From contig JAIUOF010000007.1 of assembly GCA_020161355.1 (NCBI GenBank), positions 1-64,000 of the forward strand: a DNA stretch of 64,000 nucleotides, given 5' to 3'. The stretch comes from Bacteroidota bacterium. GTDB lineage: Bacteria > Bacteroidota > Bacteroidia > Cytophagales > Spirosomataceae. A program made the position numbers and the translations under genes. The notes beneath the pieces are model-generated. The model saw only the letters and a list, made by a program, of their open reading frames with translations. It did no database searches and was not told the DNA's origin. This document shows, in pieces, positions 52,802-62,892 of the stretch (position 1 is its first letter; the number at the start of each line of letters is the position of its first letter).

Positions 52802-53369
52802 AACATTTTTTTAGTATTTCAAACTTTTCTTGATTGATAATCTGAAGTTCTCCTGTAGTCTTTTTGGCAATCAATTCACTATTTCCGTAAGAATTGTCAA
52901 AAATAAGAACTCTTTCAATAATAGGTAAATAAATATTAAAAAGATTCTTTAACCCATTAATATATCTTCTTTCTATTGTAGCCTCAGGTATATTATGTCC
53001 CCCCTCCTTGACTCTGGTTTTCACACGCTGTTTTGCTAATTCTATTGAGTTTAACCAGAAAAATATTAAAGTTATACTATAACCATTTTTAAGTGCTTCA
53101 AGAATTTTGTTTTTGTAGATTTTGGATGAAAGTGTGGTCTCAAAAGCAAAACTTATGTTTTGATAAAATAATTCATTTATTCTTTCCAGCATTATTTTAC
53201 CTGCCTCAATTGCAACGTTCTCAGGTTGAAATGGTGAAAGTCCTTTTGCAATCTCATCCGCATTTACAAATTCTTTACATTGTAAGATTTCAGGTAAAAT
53301 AGAAAAGGATGCCGTGGTTTTTCCGGCACCATTGCATCCAGCAATTATGAAAAGATTTTTTTCTTTCAT
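52788..53369 (-). CDS. Zeta-type toxin / P-loop kinase family protein
   Basis: 193 residues from ATG at 53369; the open frame to 53405 adds a poor N-terminus. The P-loop GCNGAGKTT is at 11-19, a VNADEIAKGLSP segment follows, FETTLSS marks the substrate side, and HNIPEATIERRY is the conserved R-rich helix of zeta-toxin-like proteins. Zeta toxins phosphorylate UDP-N-acetylglucosamine; activity here is not shown. The 49-residue partner overlaps its end. Confidence 0.85.
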   Translation of the reverse strand: MKEKNLFIIAGCNGAGKTTASFSILPEILQCKEFVNADEIAKGLSPFQPENVAIEAGKIMLERINELFYQNISFAFETTLSSKIYKNKILEALKNGYSITLIFFWLNSIELAKQRVKTRVKEGGHNIPEATIERRYINGLKNLFNIYLPIIERVLIFDNSYGNSELIAKKTTGELQIINQEKFEILKKCYEKF

Positions 53370-53476
53370 TGGTTTTAAATTTTTTTTCAAGTTGATATTT
53401 AACAAGCATAGAAATATTTTCCCCTCTCTAATTAACCCAAATTAAATATTTGAAAAAACAAATATACAACCTTCAT

Positions 53477-53585
53477 GCGTGAGGGATCGAAGTGAAAAGC
53501 CCGCAGTGCGGTAGGATTGTGCGGGAGTCGGACTTGTAACATAGAGCCCGACCGCCACGCCAGAGCGTGGTGGGCACGCCCAAAT
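53477..53585. repeat. Dispersed intergenic repeat, copy B
   Basis: This second copy of the element at 28093-28192 shares both ends and most internal blocks; it differs mainly by about nine extra bases after the AAAGCCCGCAG block. The hairpin is slightly weakened (CCGCCACGC / GCGTGGTGG, 53552-53573, one G-T pair) but keeps the loop CAGA. It lies 21 bp past the 3' end of tRNA-Gly. Confidence 0.85.
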
Positions 53586-53605
53586 GAAAATAGATATTTT
53601 TGTTG

Positions 53606-53678
53606 AGCGATAGACGAGATTCGAACTCGCGACCTTCGGCTTGGGAAGCGGACGCTCTACCAACTGAGCTACTATCGC
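53606..53678 (-). tRNA. tRNA-Gly (anticodon CCC)
   Basis: The minus-strand sequence folds as a 73-nt tRNA: acceptor GCGATAG/CTATCGC, D-arm GCTC/GAGC, T-arm GCGAG/CTCGT with loop TTCGAAT, and anticodon loop TTCCCAA giving CCC. The anticodon stem TCCGC/GCCGA has one C-C mismatch at positions 29-41. CCA is not encoded. Confidence 0.93.
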
Positions 53679-53725
53679 AGGTAATTTCAGGTTTGGAATC
53701 CCGAAATTACATATTTTTTGAATTC

Positions 53726-55870
<2,145 letters not shown>

Positions 55871-55884
55871 TTAAAGTATAAGTT

Positions 55885-55892
55885 CAAAGTTA
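55885..55892 (-). promoter_or_regulatory. -7 box of the GH97 gene
   Basis: CAAAGTTA on the plus strand is TAACTTTG on the minus strand, an exact TAnnTTTG match 29 bp before the ATG. Confidence 0.55.
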
Positions 55893-55964
55893 TGGTTTTT
55901 GGTGGACTGAGAAAATGATGAAAGTCTTAAATCAAATTTATCTTTTCATTTTATAGAAAAAAAT

Positions 55965-56303
55965 TTATTCAAATTCTATCAGTTGACCGAGTTTTGTCGG
56001 TGCCACGCTCACATAAGCGACTTTGAGTAGTTCGAGTGTAATTTCTTTTGAAACATTTGTATAAAGCAAATGAGTCCAGCCGTGTTTTCCCCATTTGTTG
56101 GGAACCGGGAATATAGCCTCAGGATTAATTTTCAGATATATCTCTTGTTCTTCAGGTTTGAATTTGAGTGTAGCCCGACATTCTTTTGCATTAAGGGTTG
56201 CAAATATTTTGCCTTTGACTTTGAAAGCTACATTTTCAAAATGCGGCCCTTTTTCAGCTTCCGGCAATGAAAGACAGAGGGATTCAAATTCTGAGGTGTT
56301 CAT
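55965..56303 (-). CDS. MmcQ/YjbR-family protein
   Basis: 112 residues of the MmcQ/YjbR-like (double-wing) fold: the conserved early segment LSLPEAEKGPHFENVAFKV, KGKIFATLN, LKFKPEEQEIYL and the late KWGKHGWTHLLYT followed by a helix. Members are presumed DNA-binding; no function has been fixed. It is a single gene. Confidence 0.85.
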   Translation of the reverse strand: MNTSEFESLCLSLPEAEKGPHFENVAFKVKGKIFATLNAKECRATLKFKPEEQEIYLKINPEAIFPVPNKWGKHGWTHLLYTNVSKEITLELLKVAYVSVAPTKLGQLIEFE

Positions 56304-56377
56304 TTATTATCTTTTTTGAAAATGTAATTGACCTTACTTATTAGGAGTAAGCAATGACTGTAATTTAGTAAATTTAT

Positions 56378-56385
56378 TATATTTG
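56378..56385 (+). promoter_or_regulatory. -7 box of the Uma2 gene
   Basis: TATATTTG matches TAnnTTTG, 20 bp before the ATG. Confidence 0.5.
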
Positions 56386-56405
56386 TAAAAGAATAACGAA
56401 AAAAT

Positions 56406-57008
56406 ATGGGCGATCCGGCACCAAAGCAATATTATTCGATTGAGGAATATCTCAAGATAGAGGAGAATTCACTTGAAAAATATGAGTATCATGATGGAGA
56501 AATCTTCATGATGGCCGGTGGAACTATAGAACATAGCTTGTTGTCAAATAATATTGGTGGAAGTCTTAGAGAAGTTTTAAAAAACGAGAAAAAGAATTGC
56601 AAAGTCTTTAATAGTGACGCCAAAATTGCGGTTTCAGAAAGGAAGTTTGTTTATGCCGATGTGAGTGTGGTATGTGGAAAAACAGAAACTTTCGGATCTA
56701 TGCCTCATGGGATAAAAAATCCTGTTTTGATTGTGGAAGTGTTGTCAGAGAGTACTGCACTATATGACAGGGAGAAAAAATTTCAGGCTTATCAAAGTAT
56801 TGAATCCTTTCAGGAATATGTGATGGTCTCTCAGGAAAAAATGCAGGTAGAGGTTTATTTTAAAAGCTTTGATTCAGATTTTTGGCAATATAGGTTATAT
56901 AAGAATTCAGGGGATATTTTACTATTAAAATCCATAGAGGCAGAAATCTCGTTGGAAGAAATTTATCTTGGAGTTGAATTAAAAAATATTGAGGAAGACT
57001 CAATTTAA
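56406..57008 (+). CDS. Uma2-family (DUF820) PD-(D/E)xK-type protein
   Basis: 200 residues. Typical segments are YSIEEYLKIEE, YEYHDGEIFMMAGGT, HSLLSNNIGGSLREVL, FVYADVSVVCG (the catalytic Asp of the PD motif, with Ala in place of Pro) and PVLIVEVLSEST (E-x-V). The family is predicted to be an endonuclease and is often present in many genomic copies; targets are unknown. It is a single gene, convergent with DUF4494. Confidence 0.88.
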   Translation: MGDPAPKQYYSIEEYLKIEENSLEKYEYHDGEIFMMAGGTIEHSLLSNNIGGSLREVLKNEKKNCKVFNSDAKIAVSERKFVYADVSVVCGKTETFGSMPHGIKNPVLIVEVLSESTALYDREKKFQAYQSIESFQEYVMVSQEKMQVEVYFKSFDSDFWQYRLYKNSGDILLLKSIEAEISLEEIYLGVELKNIEEDSI

Positions 57009-57033
57009 ACTTCCCCAATACTATTTTTAAATA

Positions 57034-57549
57034 TTATTCTGCCGGCGGAACCTCAGATTCCATATTGGCAATTACTTCACTCAAAGGCTTCAGATTAGGA
57101 GGCAGCGGTTTGTCCTCAATTTCTTTTTCTTCATAAGGAATCACATCCAGAATTTTCGTGACGTTGATGTCAGAAATGATGTAATCTTGCACAGAGCCTA
57201 GTTTTTCAACCAAAAGACCATATACTTCTTTGATATCGTGGGCATTGAGCAGAAAATTGAAAGGTACTTTTTTCTCTTTCTGGCTTTTTTCGTCAAATAC
57301 TATGTATTGAGCACGGGCTTTGAACCAAAGTTCGGCGTTGTTGTCCACCATAAAAACCTCGTTAAATTTCATTTTGGTGAGACCCACCAACTGAAATTCA
57401 GGCAAATCCTGAGCACAATAGTCATACGCTCTGGCTTCTGCATCAGTATAGGATACTGCATCAAAAAGATATTGTTGCGTGATTGGACGTTGGTTTCCTT
57501 TTTCGTCTTGTTGAATAAATTTGATTTTTGCGAGATACCAGGTTGACAT
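57034..57549 (-). CDS. DUF4494-family protein
   Basis: 171 residues. The N-terminus TWYLAKIKFIQ and the segments TQQYLFDAVSYTDAEAR and GLTKMKFNEVF match DUF4494, a Bacteroidota-specific family without known function. No signal peptide or membrane segment is present. The upstream region contains GATTTAC repeats, so no promoter was identified. Confidence 0.85.
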   Translation of the reverse strand: MSTWYLAKIKFIQQDEKGNQRPITQQYLFDAVSYTDAEARAYDYCAQDLPEFQLVGLTKMKFNEVFMVDNNAELWFKARAQYIVFDEKSQKEKKVPFNFLLNAHDIKEVYGLLVEKLGSVQDYIISDINVTKILDVIPYEEKEIEDKPLPPNLKPLSEVIANMESEVPPAE

Positions 57550-57551
57550 AT

Positions 57552-57619
57552 TTTGATTTACGATTTACGATTAATTTGATTTACGATTGATTTGATTTAC
57601 GATTTACGATTAACGATTC
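57552..57619. repeat. GATTTAC short tandem repeats
   Basis: GATTTAC, GATTAATTT and close variants recur about nine times in 68 bp between the DUF4494 gene and the ROK gene. The unit is roughly seven bases and imperfect. Confidence 0.8.
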
Positions 57620-57657
57620 TTGGCTTTAATGAACTTTTTATAGATAAAACGGCTATC

Positions 57658-57705
57658 CATTAACACATTAACACATTAACACATTAACACATTAACACAT
57701 TAATT
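57658..57705. repeat. Five perfect 8-bp tandem repeats (CATTAACA)
   Basis: Five exact copies of CATTAACA are followed by the imperfect CATTAATT. On the minus strand the unit reads TGTTAATG. The stop codon of the ROK gene (57700-57702) lies inside the last unit. Confidence 0.92.
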
Positions 57706-58608
57706 CCTAACCAGCTCCGCTGCTCCAAAAACTCCGGCACTATCTCCAAGAAGAGGTTTTAGGAATTCGGTTTCCACTTTTCGGTTATTGAAAATATAGT
57801 TTTCTATACGTTTTACGCCTTCGGTATAAAGCAGGTCAATGTTACTCACACCTCCGCCCAAAACTATAACTTCAGGGTCAAGCACATTGATTATTGAGCT
57901 GATAGCCCTCGCAAATGAAGTCAAAAGATGATCAATGGTTTGACTGGCAAAGACATCCGTTCCAGCTAAATGGTCATTATTTATGTCTTTCAAACTTTTT
58001 TTGGCACCTGAAATTTTCTGATAATATTTTTCCAGTGCCGGCCCGGCAAATACTTTTTCATTGCACCCTTTTTTGCCACAATAGCAATCTTCGCCATCAA
58101 CATCCAGTACATTGTGGCCCCATTCTCCACCGATACCATGCTTACCGTTAATCACTTTACCATGTACTACCACTCCTCCTCCTACGCCAGTACCCATGAT
58201 TACCCCAAACACGACTTCGGCATTTTTGTCTTTTGCAGCTCCCATGGTGGCTTCTGCCAATGCGAAACAATTGGCATCATTGGCCATTTCGATTCTTATT
58301 CCGAGCAGATTTTCCAAATCTTTCTTCATCGGTTGGCCGTTCATGCACACGGTGTTGCAATTTTTCATCAATTGCAGACCCGGATCCAATGTGCCCGGTG
58401 TACTGAAGCCCACGGCTGTCGGTTTAATGCCGGTTTCTTCAGCGAGTAGGTCAATCAGGATTTTTATTCTTTCCAGAATATGCTGGTAGCCCTGAGCGGC
58501 CTCAGTGGCTATTCTTTTTCTGATCAGGATTTCGTTTGAATTTTTGTCGATGAGTATTCCTTCTATTTTGGTGCCGCCCAGGTCAACACCCCAAAGATAT
58601 TCTTGCAT
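57700..58608 (-). CDS. ROK-family sugar kinase
   Basis: 302 residues from ATG at 58608; a TTG at 58626 would add six residues before the ATP motif. GVDLGGTKIEGIL is the phosphate-1 motif, DANCFALAEA and GVIMGTGVGGG are typical ROK segments, and the zinc-binding CYCGKKGCNEKV with the preceding His (GHNVLD) is present. It is probably a glucokinase or N-acetyl sugar kinase. No helix-turn-helix is present, so it is not a ROK repressor. Confidence 0.9.
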   Translation of the reverse strand: MQEYLWGVDLGGTKIEGILIDKNSNEILIRKRIATEAAQGYQHILERIKILIDLLAEETGIKPTAVGFSTPGTLDPGLQLMKNCNTVCMNGQPMKKDLENLLGIRIEMANDANCFALAEATMGAAKDKNAEVVFGVIMGTGVGGGVVVHGKVINGKHGIGGEWGHNVLDVDGEDCYCGKKGCNEKVFAGPALEKYYQKISGAKKSLKDINNDHLAGTDVFASQTIDHLLTSFARAISSIINVLDPEVIVLGGGVSNIDLLYTEGVKRIENYIFNNRKVETEFLKPLLGDSAGVFGAAELVRN

Positions 58609-58668
58609 AGGTATCGTATTTTTCAAGGGCGAAATTAGGGAAAATTTATAGGACTTAAGCGAAAAAAG

Positions 58669-59790
58669 TTAAAACAGTTTTGCAATTTTTTCTCCAATTA
58701 CTTCCAATAATTCCCCCGCATTTTGGATGGCATATTCCGGGGTATGATTTTCAGTTAATTGGTACAAATGCACGATATCCTCATTTTTTAATTCTGAAAG
58801 ATTGAGATCAGCCTTTCCCGCCACTAAAATCACTTTTTTGTTGTGCTTTTTACAAAGATTCAAAACTGCCGAAACCAGCTTTCCCTCAAAAGTTTGGCTA
58901 TCGATTTTTCCTTCTCCTGAAATGACCCAATCGGCATTTTTGATTTTTTCTTCCAGATTACAATAGTTGAAAATCAATTCGGTACCCGAAACAATTTTTC
59001 CATTCAAAAAAACAATCCCGCCACCAGCCAATCCACCCGCTGCACCGCTTCCGGGGATATTTTGGAGGTCAAAACCAAATTCTATTTCTACGATTTCGGC
59101 AAAGTTTTTTAGTCCATCATCCAGCAATTCTATTTCATTCGAAAATGCCCCTTTTTGTTTTCCAAAAACTTTGGCTGCCCCTTTTTCACCATAAAAGGGA
59201 TTGGTGACGTCGGTGGCTATTTTTACTTCTATTCCTTCTAAAAGGTTTACCTTTGGAGGGTTTATGTATTTAATTTTTTGAAGATTTTTGGCAAAAGGCT
59301 CTACTAATTCCTCAAATTCATCCCTGAAAGTCCATCCTAATTCAGCTCCCATGCCTATCCCTGCATCATTAGTGGCCGATCCGCCCACAAAAAGTATGAT
59401 TTTTTTGGCACCGATTTCTATGGATTGCTTTATTTGTTGACCCACACCTTTGGTAGAGGCGATGAGTGGGTTTCTTTCTTCTGGCTTTAACAACTCCAAA
59501 CCGGCAGTTTGAGCCATTTCGATGAATGCGGTTTTTTCTTTTTGATGGAATAAAAAAAAGGCCTCAGTCTGAACAGACAAAGGCCCTGAATATTTTCCTG
59601 AAATAATCTGTAAATCTTCTGAATTGCTGTTCAAAATAGCTTCCAAAGTGCCTTCTCCACCATCAGCCAAAGGTACTTTTTCTATTATCGCTTCAGGATT
59701 TTTACTTAAAATTCCCTTCGAAATGGCTTCCGCTACTTTTCCAGTCCGAAGCGAACCCTTGAAAGAATCAGGAGCGATCAGGATTTTCAT
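58669..59790 (-). CDS. Glycerate kinase (GlxK/GarK type)
   Basis: 373 residues from ATG at 59790. The family start MKILIAPDSFKGSL and the segments PLADGGEGTLEA, GGSATNDAGIGMGAELGW, ATDVTNPFYG, GSGAAGGLAGG and ISGEGKIDSQTFEGK are all present. It phosphorylates glycerate to 2- or 3-phosphoglycerate. The start overlaps the stop of the LytTR regulator (TGATG), an unusual pairing with a signalling gene. Confidence 0.93.
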   Translation of the reverse strand: MKILIAPDSFKGSLRTGKVAEAISKGILSKNPEAIIEKVPLADGGEGTLEAILNSNSEDLQIISGKYSGPLSVQTEAFFLFHQKEKTAFIEMAQTAGLELLKPEERNPLIASTKGVGQQIKQSIEIGAKKIILFVGGSATNDAGIGMGAELGWTFRDEFEELVEPFAKNLQKIKYINPPKVNLLEGIEVKIATDVTNPFYGEKGAAKVFGKQKGAFSNEIELLDDGLKNFAEIVEIEFGFDLQNIPGSGAAGGLAGGGIVFLNGKIVSGTELIFNYCNLEEKIKNADWVISGEGKIDSQTFEGKLVSAVLNLCKKHNKKVILVAGKADLNLSELKNEDIVHLYQLTENHTPEYAIQNAGELLEVIGEKIAKLF

Positions 59791-60536
59791 CACAAACTCA
59801 TCAAATCTTTGAATTTGATAGCCTGACGACGGGAAATCTCGATTTTTTCCAATGGGGTGGTCTTTTCACCATTTTTGATGGTCACCAATAAGCCGCCCGA
59901 AAACCATGGCTCGATTTTTTCTACCCATTGCAGATTAATGATATGCTTTCTGTTGGCTCTGAAAAAACTTTTTGGGTCAAGTCTTTCTTCAAGGCTGTTT
60001 AATGACTTCAAAATCATAGGTTTCTGGTCTTCAAAGTGCAGCCTCACATAGTTGCCCATGGATTCAAAAAGCCTGACTTTGCCCAGCTTTACAAACCAGC
60101 ATTTTTCGCCATCTTTTACAAAAACCTGATCACTTTCGGTAAGGTAAGTTCGTCCAGGATCCGAATTTAACTGGGAGGTGCGTTTTAACTCTTCTTCCAC
60201 TTTCGCGATGGCTTCTGCCAACCTGCCGCTATCGATGGGTTTCATCAAATAGTCCAGGGCATTATATTCAAAAGCCTTCAGGGCGTATTCATCATATGCA
60301 GTCGTGAAAATTACTTCAGGGACACGATCCTCTATGATTTCGAGTAATTCAAAGCCATTTTTACCTGGCATCTGAATGTCCAGAAAGAGCAAGTCGGGCT
60401 GATGTTCATCTATCAATTCAATGGCTTCATCGGCATTGGCTGCTTCGGCTACCACTTGTATTTTCGGGAAATCTTCCAGCAATCTTTTCAATTCGTTGCG
60501 GGCAAGTCTTTCGTCGTCTATGATTATCGTTTTCAT
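59790..60536 (-). CDS. LytTR-family response regulator
   Basis: 248 residues. The receiver (about 1-120) has the acidic pair near residue 7-8 (IIIDDER), the phospho-acceptor Asp53 (FLDIQMPG), the Thr in FTTAYDE and Lys99 (YLMKPID). The LytTR DNA-binding domain (about 145-248) contains the NYVRLHF and FFRANRKHIINL motifs. It is the partner of the sensor kinase 26 bp upstream. The targets are unknown. Confidence 0.95.
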   Translation of the reverse strand: MKTIIIDDERLARNELKRLLEDFPKIQVVAEAANADEAIELIDEHQPDLLFLDIQMPGKNGFELLEIIEDRVPEVIFTTAYDEYALKAFEYNALDYLMKPIDSGRLAEAIAKVEEELKRTSQLNSDPGRTYLTESDQVFVKDGEKCWFVKLGKVRLFESMGNYVRLHFEDQKPMILKSLNSLEERLDPKSFFRANRKHIINLQWVEKIEPWFSGGLLVTIKNGEKTTPLEKIEISRRQAIKFKDLMSL

Positions 60537-60562
60537 ATTGTAATATATTAAATATCAAAATG

Positions 60563-61615
60563 TTAACTAACTAACGGAATTTTTATGACAGCACATACAG
60601 TCTGGCTATCTTCCTGAAAAATCTCAAAACGGGCATTGGGTCCATATAAAATATTAAGCCGTTTTTCGGTATTGGGCAATCCAAAACCACCATCCACTCT
60701 GGGATTATTGTTTCTTTCCAAAACCCCTGTATTTCTGATTTTTATTTCCAGATATTCATTTGTTTTAGAAGTATTTATTTCAACAAATCCCCATTTGGCA
60801 GCTTTTTGAACGCCGTGTTTAATAGCATTTTCGACCAAAGTCTGCAGCATCATAGGTGGTACTTCCACATTGAGTGTATCTGGGTCGATATTCCATGCAA
60901 TCTGCAGTCTTTCCTCATATCTTACTTTTTCAAGTGCCAGATAGTCTTCTATGGTTTTAAGTTCTTCTTTGAGTGAAATGGTGGTTTTTCTATCGGCCAC
61001 TAACGAACTCCGGAGAATATTTGATAACTGCGTGATGCCTTTCTGGGCTTTTTTGGGATCCTCCAAAATTAATGCCCTGATAGAATTTAGAGCATTAAAC
61101 ATGAAATGAGGGTTGATCTGTGCCCTTAAAATCTTAGCTTCAGAGGCTTGGATGGAGGCCTGCATTTTTATTCTTTCTATCGCATCATTACGTCTTTCGG
61201 TAGTATAAGCATAAAAAATATAAATCAAAACCCAGATGATAATAGGCTTGCTGAGGTTGATAAAATAGGTGATATCCAATAAAATCCAGTTGGAGTTTGA
61301 GAAGTCAAGGATGTTTTCGTCCAATGAAATATTTACAGCTGCCATGAGGGCAGTCATCAATAAAATCCCAATCAGGCTCCTGACCCCCAGACTCGGCAAT
61401 GAGAGCTTCACCCAGTTGTAGGTTTTGAAAAATACCCTGAAAAAATGCGTCAGAGAAATACCCAGTAAAATGTTGATAGTAGCGTTGAACATGAGGTTTT
61501 CGACTTCCTCATAACTAAATGAAAACAAAACCAGGTAATTGGATAGCTCGGTAGCCAGAATGTAAAATGTCCATCCGATTACCTGAAATACCCAATATGA
61601 CTGTTTGAAATTCAT
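60563..61615 (-). CDS. LytS/YehU-type sensor histidine kinase
   Basis: 350 residues. About four transmembrane helices (about 10-30, 43-63, 78-95, 115-137) are followed by the His_kinase domain: phospho-acceptor His170 in AQINPHFMFNALNSIRALI, then the ATPase region with MMLQTLVENAIKHGV and GFGLPNTEKRL. No periplasmic sensor domain is present, so the membrane helices themselves probably sense. It pairs with the LytTR regulator downstream. Confidence 0.94.
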   Translation of the reverse strand: MNFKQSYWVFQVIGWTFYILATELSNYLVLFSFSYEEVENLMFNATINILLGISLTHFFRVFFKTYNWVKLSLPSLGVRSLIGILLMTALMAAVNISLDENILDFSNSNWILLDITYFINLSKPIIIWVLIYIFYAYTTERRNDAIERIKMQASIQASEAKILRAQINPHFMFNALNSIRALILEDPKKAQKGITQLSNILRSSLVADRKTTISLKEELKTIEDYLALEKVRYEERLQIAWNIDPDTLNVEVPPMMLQTLVENAIKHGVQKAAKWGFVEINTSKTNEYLEIKIRNTGVLERNNNPRVDGGFGLPNTEKRLNILYGPNARFEIFQEDSQTVCAVIKIPLVS

Positions 61616-61629
61616 AAAAATTGTTTTAT

Positions 61630-61637
61630 CAAAATTA
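61630..61637 (-). promoter_or_regulatory. -7 box of the sensor kinase/regulator/glycerate kinase operon
   Basis: CAAAATTA on the plus strand is TAATTTTG on the minus strand, an exact TAnnTTTG match 14 bp before the kinase ATG. Confidence 0.6.
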
Positions 61638-61721
61638 CTAAATTAGTTTTTTGACCCACAATTTTATTGATTATCGGAGATATTCTACACTGAAAGGTCT
61701 TTTTTCGCTAAAATAATAAAA

Positions 61722-62393
61722 TCAAAAATTTGCGGAAAGATTCAATTCCTCGTCAGCTGTTTTTCCTAAAAACTCAAAATGACTGGTATCGTTTGAAATT
61801 TCTATTTCAAAATTTTTGGTTTCATAATCATAAACCAACTTGTATAAACAGGTATTTTGGTGAGGAAAAGTGTCCATTTCAGACAAAGGTTTTTTAGAAA
61901 TCATGGTCAGCAGAATTCTCATCGCACGACCATGCATAGCCACCAAAATCAGACTTTCATCATCGTTTTTTAATATTTTTTCAAGCCCAATTGTTAATCT
62001 TTTTACCACTTCTTCGGGGCTTTCACCACCTTCGACAGGAAGGTGTGTTTCTCCATCCTGCCATTTTTTTAAAATATATGCATAATAATCATTGTCTTCG
62101 TCGGTCGGCTCTATGCCTTCTTTTATACCCCAACTAATTTCATTTAATTCGGGAATAATTTCATGGGGTAAATCTGCGTCCAGAAATGATTTTACAGTTT
62201 GGTGGGTTCGGACTAATGCCGATGTATATACTTTCTGAAAGGGTACTGATTTGTATTTTTGATAAAAAGCATCAGCTTGCAGGAGGCCTGTTTCATTGAG
62301 GTCGGCATCTATTCCACTTCCTTGTACTATTCCTCTTTTGTTATATTCTGTTTCTCCGTGTCTGATCAGATAAATCTCCTTTTTAAATACCAC
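61722..62393 (-). CDS. Histidine phosphatase (phosphoglycerate mutase-like)
   Basis: 223 residues. The phospho-histidine motif LIRHGETEYN is at the N-terminus; the second histidine is in VAMHGRAMRILL, with the conserved Glu in EISWG. The family includes cofactor-dependent phosphoglycerate mutases and broad phosphatases; the substrate cannot be named. Its start is 37 bp from the divergent thioesterase start and they share one palindromic promoter region. Confidence 0.9.
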   Translation of the reverse strand: MVFKKEIYLIRHGETEYNKRGIVQGSGIDADLNETGLLQADAFYQKYKSVPFQKVYTSALVRTHQTVKSFLDADLPHEIIPELNEISWGIKEGIEPTDEDNDYYAYILKKWQDGETHLPVEGGESPEEVVKRLTIGLEKILKNDDESLILVAMHGRAMRILLTMISKKPLSEMDTFPHQNTCLYKLVYDYETKNFEIEISNDTSHFEFLGKTADEELNLSANF

Positions 62394-62403
62394 CTGCTTT
62401 GAT

Positions 62404-62411
62404 TATTTTTG
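62404..62411 (+). promoter_or_regulatory. -7 box of the thioesterase gene
   Basis: TATTTTTG matches TAnnTTTG and is 19 bp before the ATG at 62431. It is the left half of the palindrome TATTTTTGACAAAAATA. Confidence 0.6.
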
Positions 62412-62412
62412 A

Positions 62413-62420
62413 CAAAAATA
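62413..62420 (-). promoter_or_regulatory. -7 box of the histidine phosphatase gene
   Basis: CAAAAATA on the plus strand is TATTTTTG on the minus strand, 19 bp before the ATG at 62393. It is the right half of the same palindrome, one base from the opposing box. Confidence 0.6.
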
Positions 62421-62430
62421 AGGACATTTG

Positions 62431-62844
62431 ATGTTTAATAAATCTATAAGTTTACAAAATCTCAATGATTTCGGCGTTAATAATATGGCCGGTTTTCTTG
62501 GGATAGAATTTACTGAAATCGGAGATGGTTTTTTAAGGGGTAAAATGCCTGTTACAGATAAAACCCGGCAACCATTCGGGATTCTACATGGAGGTGCTTC
62601 GGTAGTTTTTGCTGAGACCCTGGGAAGTGTGGCATCATTTTTATGTCTCGAAAATCCTGAAAAACAAAAGGCTGTAGGACTGGAAATCAATGCAAACCAT
62701 ATCAGGCCTATTTCGGAAGGCTGGGTATTTGGAATTGTAAAACCCGTCCATTTGGGTAAAAAAACGCATATTTGGGAGATAAAAATCGTTGATAGTAATG
62801 ATAAGCCGGTTTGTGTTTCCCGAATCACCATAATGGTTATCTGA
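62431..62844 (+). CDS. Hotdog-fold thioesterase (PaaI/YdiI type)
   Basis: 137 residues from ATG at 62431. The hotdog core carries MAGFLGIEFTEIGDGFLRG, PFGILHGGASVVFAETLGS with the catalytic acidic residue, and the late NHIRPISEG. It resembles acyl-CoA thioesterases such as YdiI (menaquinone pathway) or PaaI. Substrate is not known. It is divergent from the phosphatase gene. Confidence 0.9.
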   Translation: MFNKSISLQNLNDFGVNNMAGFLGIEFTEIGDGFLRGKMPVTDKTRQPFGILHGGASVVFAETLGSVASFLCLENPEKQKAVGLEINANHIRPISEGWVFGIVKPVHLGKKTHIWEIKIVDSNDKPVCVSRITIMVI

Positions 62845-62892
62845 AATGTATCCTTTGGCTCAATTTTTGCATGTATTTTCGGTTAATAAGGG

